This document shows, piece after piece, positions 11,657 to 11,949 of a stretch of 11,949 nucleotides of DNA. The notes under the pieces were generated by a model. It was not told where the DNA came from, did no database searches, and saw only the letters and a list, made by a program, of their open reading frames with translations. Numbering within the stretch: the stretch's first letter is position 1; the number at the start of each line of letters is the position of its first letter. The position numbers and the translations under genes are program-made. Source of the DNA: an uncultured Clostridia bacterium (lineage in GTDB: Bacteria > Bacillota > Clostridia > Oscillospirales > Acutalibacteraceae); contig CALCHE010000162.1 in the NCBI GenBank assembly GCA_937901145.1, forward strand, positions 1 to 11,949. Direction: 5' to 3'.

Positions 11657-11908
11657 ATGAAAAAGACTACCAACATCCCGAAGATAGACGAGCTTCCCGA
11701 CATTCTTGACCTTACACTTGCAGGTCTTTTACTCGGATATACTGCTGACTATCTTCGCAAACAGTCAATCGATGGTCATTTTCCAGGCTATCAGCTCTTT
11801 CCTGACGGAAAAAAAGGTGCATGGAGAGTAAATAAAAAGGATTTACTTACCTGGCTCGAGAAAAAAAGAGCTGCTACATACAAAGGGAAAGGATGTGCAG
11901 CCGTATGA
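11657..11908 (+). CDS. Excisionase/AlpA-like helix-turn-helix protein
   Basis: 83 residues with a single MerR-like winged helix: LDLTLAGLLLGYTADYLRKQ, then FPGYQLFPDGKKGAWRVNKK and DLLTWLEKKRA, as in phage excisionases and AlpA-type regulators. It may be the directionality factor for the integrase or a regulator of element genes. ATG 11657 follows a strong AAGGAGG (11643-11649). Its stop overlaps the start of the next gene by ATGA, so an operon continues to the right. Confidence 0.78.
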   Translation: MKKTTNIPKIDELPDILDLTLAGLLLGYTADYLRKQSIDGHFPGYQLFPDGKKGAWRVNKKDLLTWLEKKRAATYKGKGCAAV

Positions 11909-11949
11909 TGTGTAAACTCTTCAACTGTGACAAACGTCACGGAAATATA
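11905..11949 (+). CDS. Start of a further small Cys-containing protein (cut by window edge)
   Basis: ATG 11905 (or ATG 11908) overlaps the stop of the excisionase-like gene in ATGA fashion, and the frame is open to the edge. The visible residues read MMCKLFNCDKRHGNI, with two Cys, reminiscent of small Cys-rich phage proteins. Only 15 codons are visible. Confidence 0.5.
   Translation, partial: MMCKLFNCDKRHGNI

Larger units (their letters stand above)
5715..11949. mobile_element. Integrated phage-like element at tRNA-Arg (left end; right end beyond window)
   Basis: A tyrosine integrase points at the 3' end of tRNA-Arg(CCG). Behind it are an S24 repressor/Cro switch, a DinD-like gene, and KTSC, BC1881-like and excisionase-like small genes, a set typical of temperate phage early regions or related integrative elements. 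I see no second copy of the tRNA 3' end before 11949, so the right attachment site is outside. No capsid, tail or conjugation gene is visible, so phage, satellite and integrative element remain open. Confidence 0.82.

Noticed and set aside
11700..11949. Right attachment site within the window
   Set aside because: No copy of the tRNA-Arg 3' segment is present; an operon continues past the edge.

Overview
The window reads as a chromosomal segment of a low-GC Gram-positive bacterium of the class Clostridia. The signs are strong AGGAGG-type ribosome sites, sigma-A promoters, an IreB-family gene, a CD1871A/4Fe-4S pair and a DUF421-DUF4363 pair. A mobile element is inserted at a tRNA-Arg gene. Family calls were made by reading the proteins, without any database search.

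Core chromosome (1-5714). A possible branched RNA element or terminator lies at 136-187. Reading leftward are an EamA-type transporter with its own clear promoter; a DUF421 + DUF4363 membrane pair (overlapping ATGA); a small membrane-anchored Cys/His protein; and the AzlD and AzlC subunits of a branched-chain amino-acid exporter. Reading rightward are a 48-residue CXXC membrane peptide (CD1871A family) whose stop codon overlaps the TTG start of a polyferredoxin-like 4Fe-4S membrane protein; IreB and an unrecognised 97-residue protein in one operon with promoter and terminator; and an intact tRNA-Arg(CCG) with encoded CCA.

Mobile element (about 5715 to beyond the right edge). A tyrosine integrase faces the tRNA 3' end. 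Upstream of it on the same strand are a DinD-like protein, a zinc-ribbon/OB-like membrane protein and a PH-domain protein. Then come a LexA-like (S24) repressor, divergent from a Cro-like small regulator with TTGCAA-type operators and two good opposed promoters, and a run of small early phage-type genes: a 58-residue membrane peptide, a 155-residue membrane-anchored protein, a BC1881-like peptide, a KTSC protein and an AlpA/excisionase-like helix-turn-helix protein. The right attachment site is outside the window, so prophage, phage satellite or integrative element cannot be separated.

The most interesting signal is a probable small antisense RNA gene in the integrase leader (about 7093-7174, + strand). 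It has an extended -10 promoter, an 11-bp terminator hairpin with six T, and a central CCTGTGGTTGGGTG segment. That segment is complementary to a sense-oriented leader motif, CACCCAACCAC(AGG), just upstream of four element genes: the integrase leader ORF (in cis), the 58-residue membrane peptide, the BC1881-like gene and the excisionase-like gene (in trans). One RNA could therefore coordinate integration, excision and early genes by masking ribosome sites. This is inference from sequence, but the promoter, terminator, motif orientation and complementarity are all directly visible.
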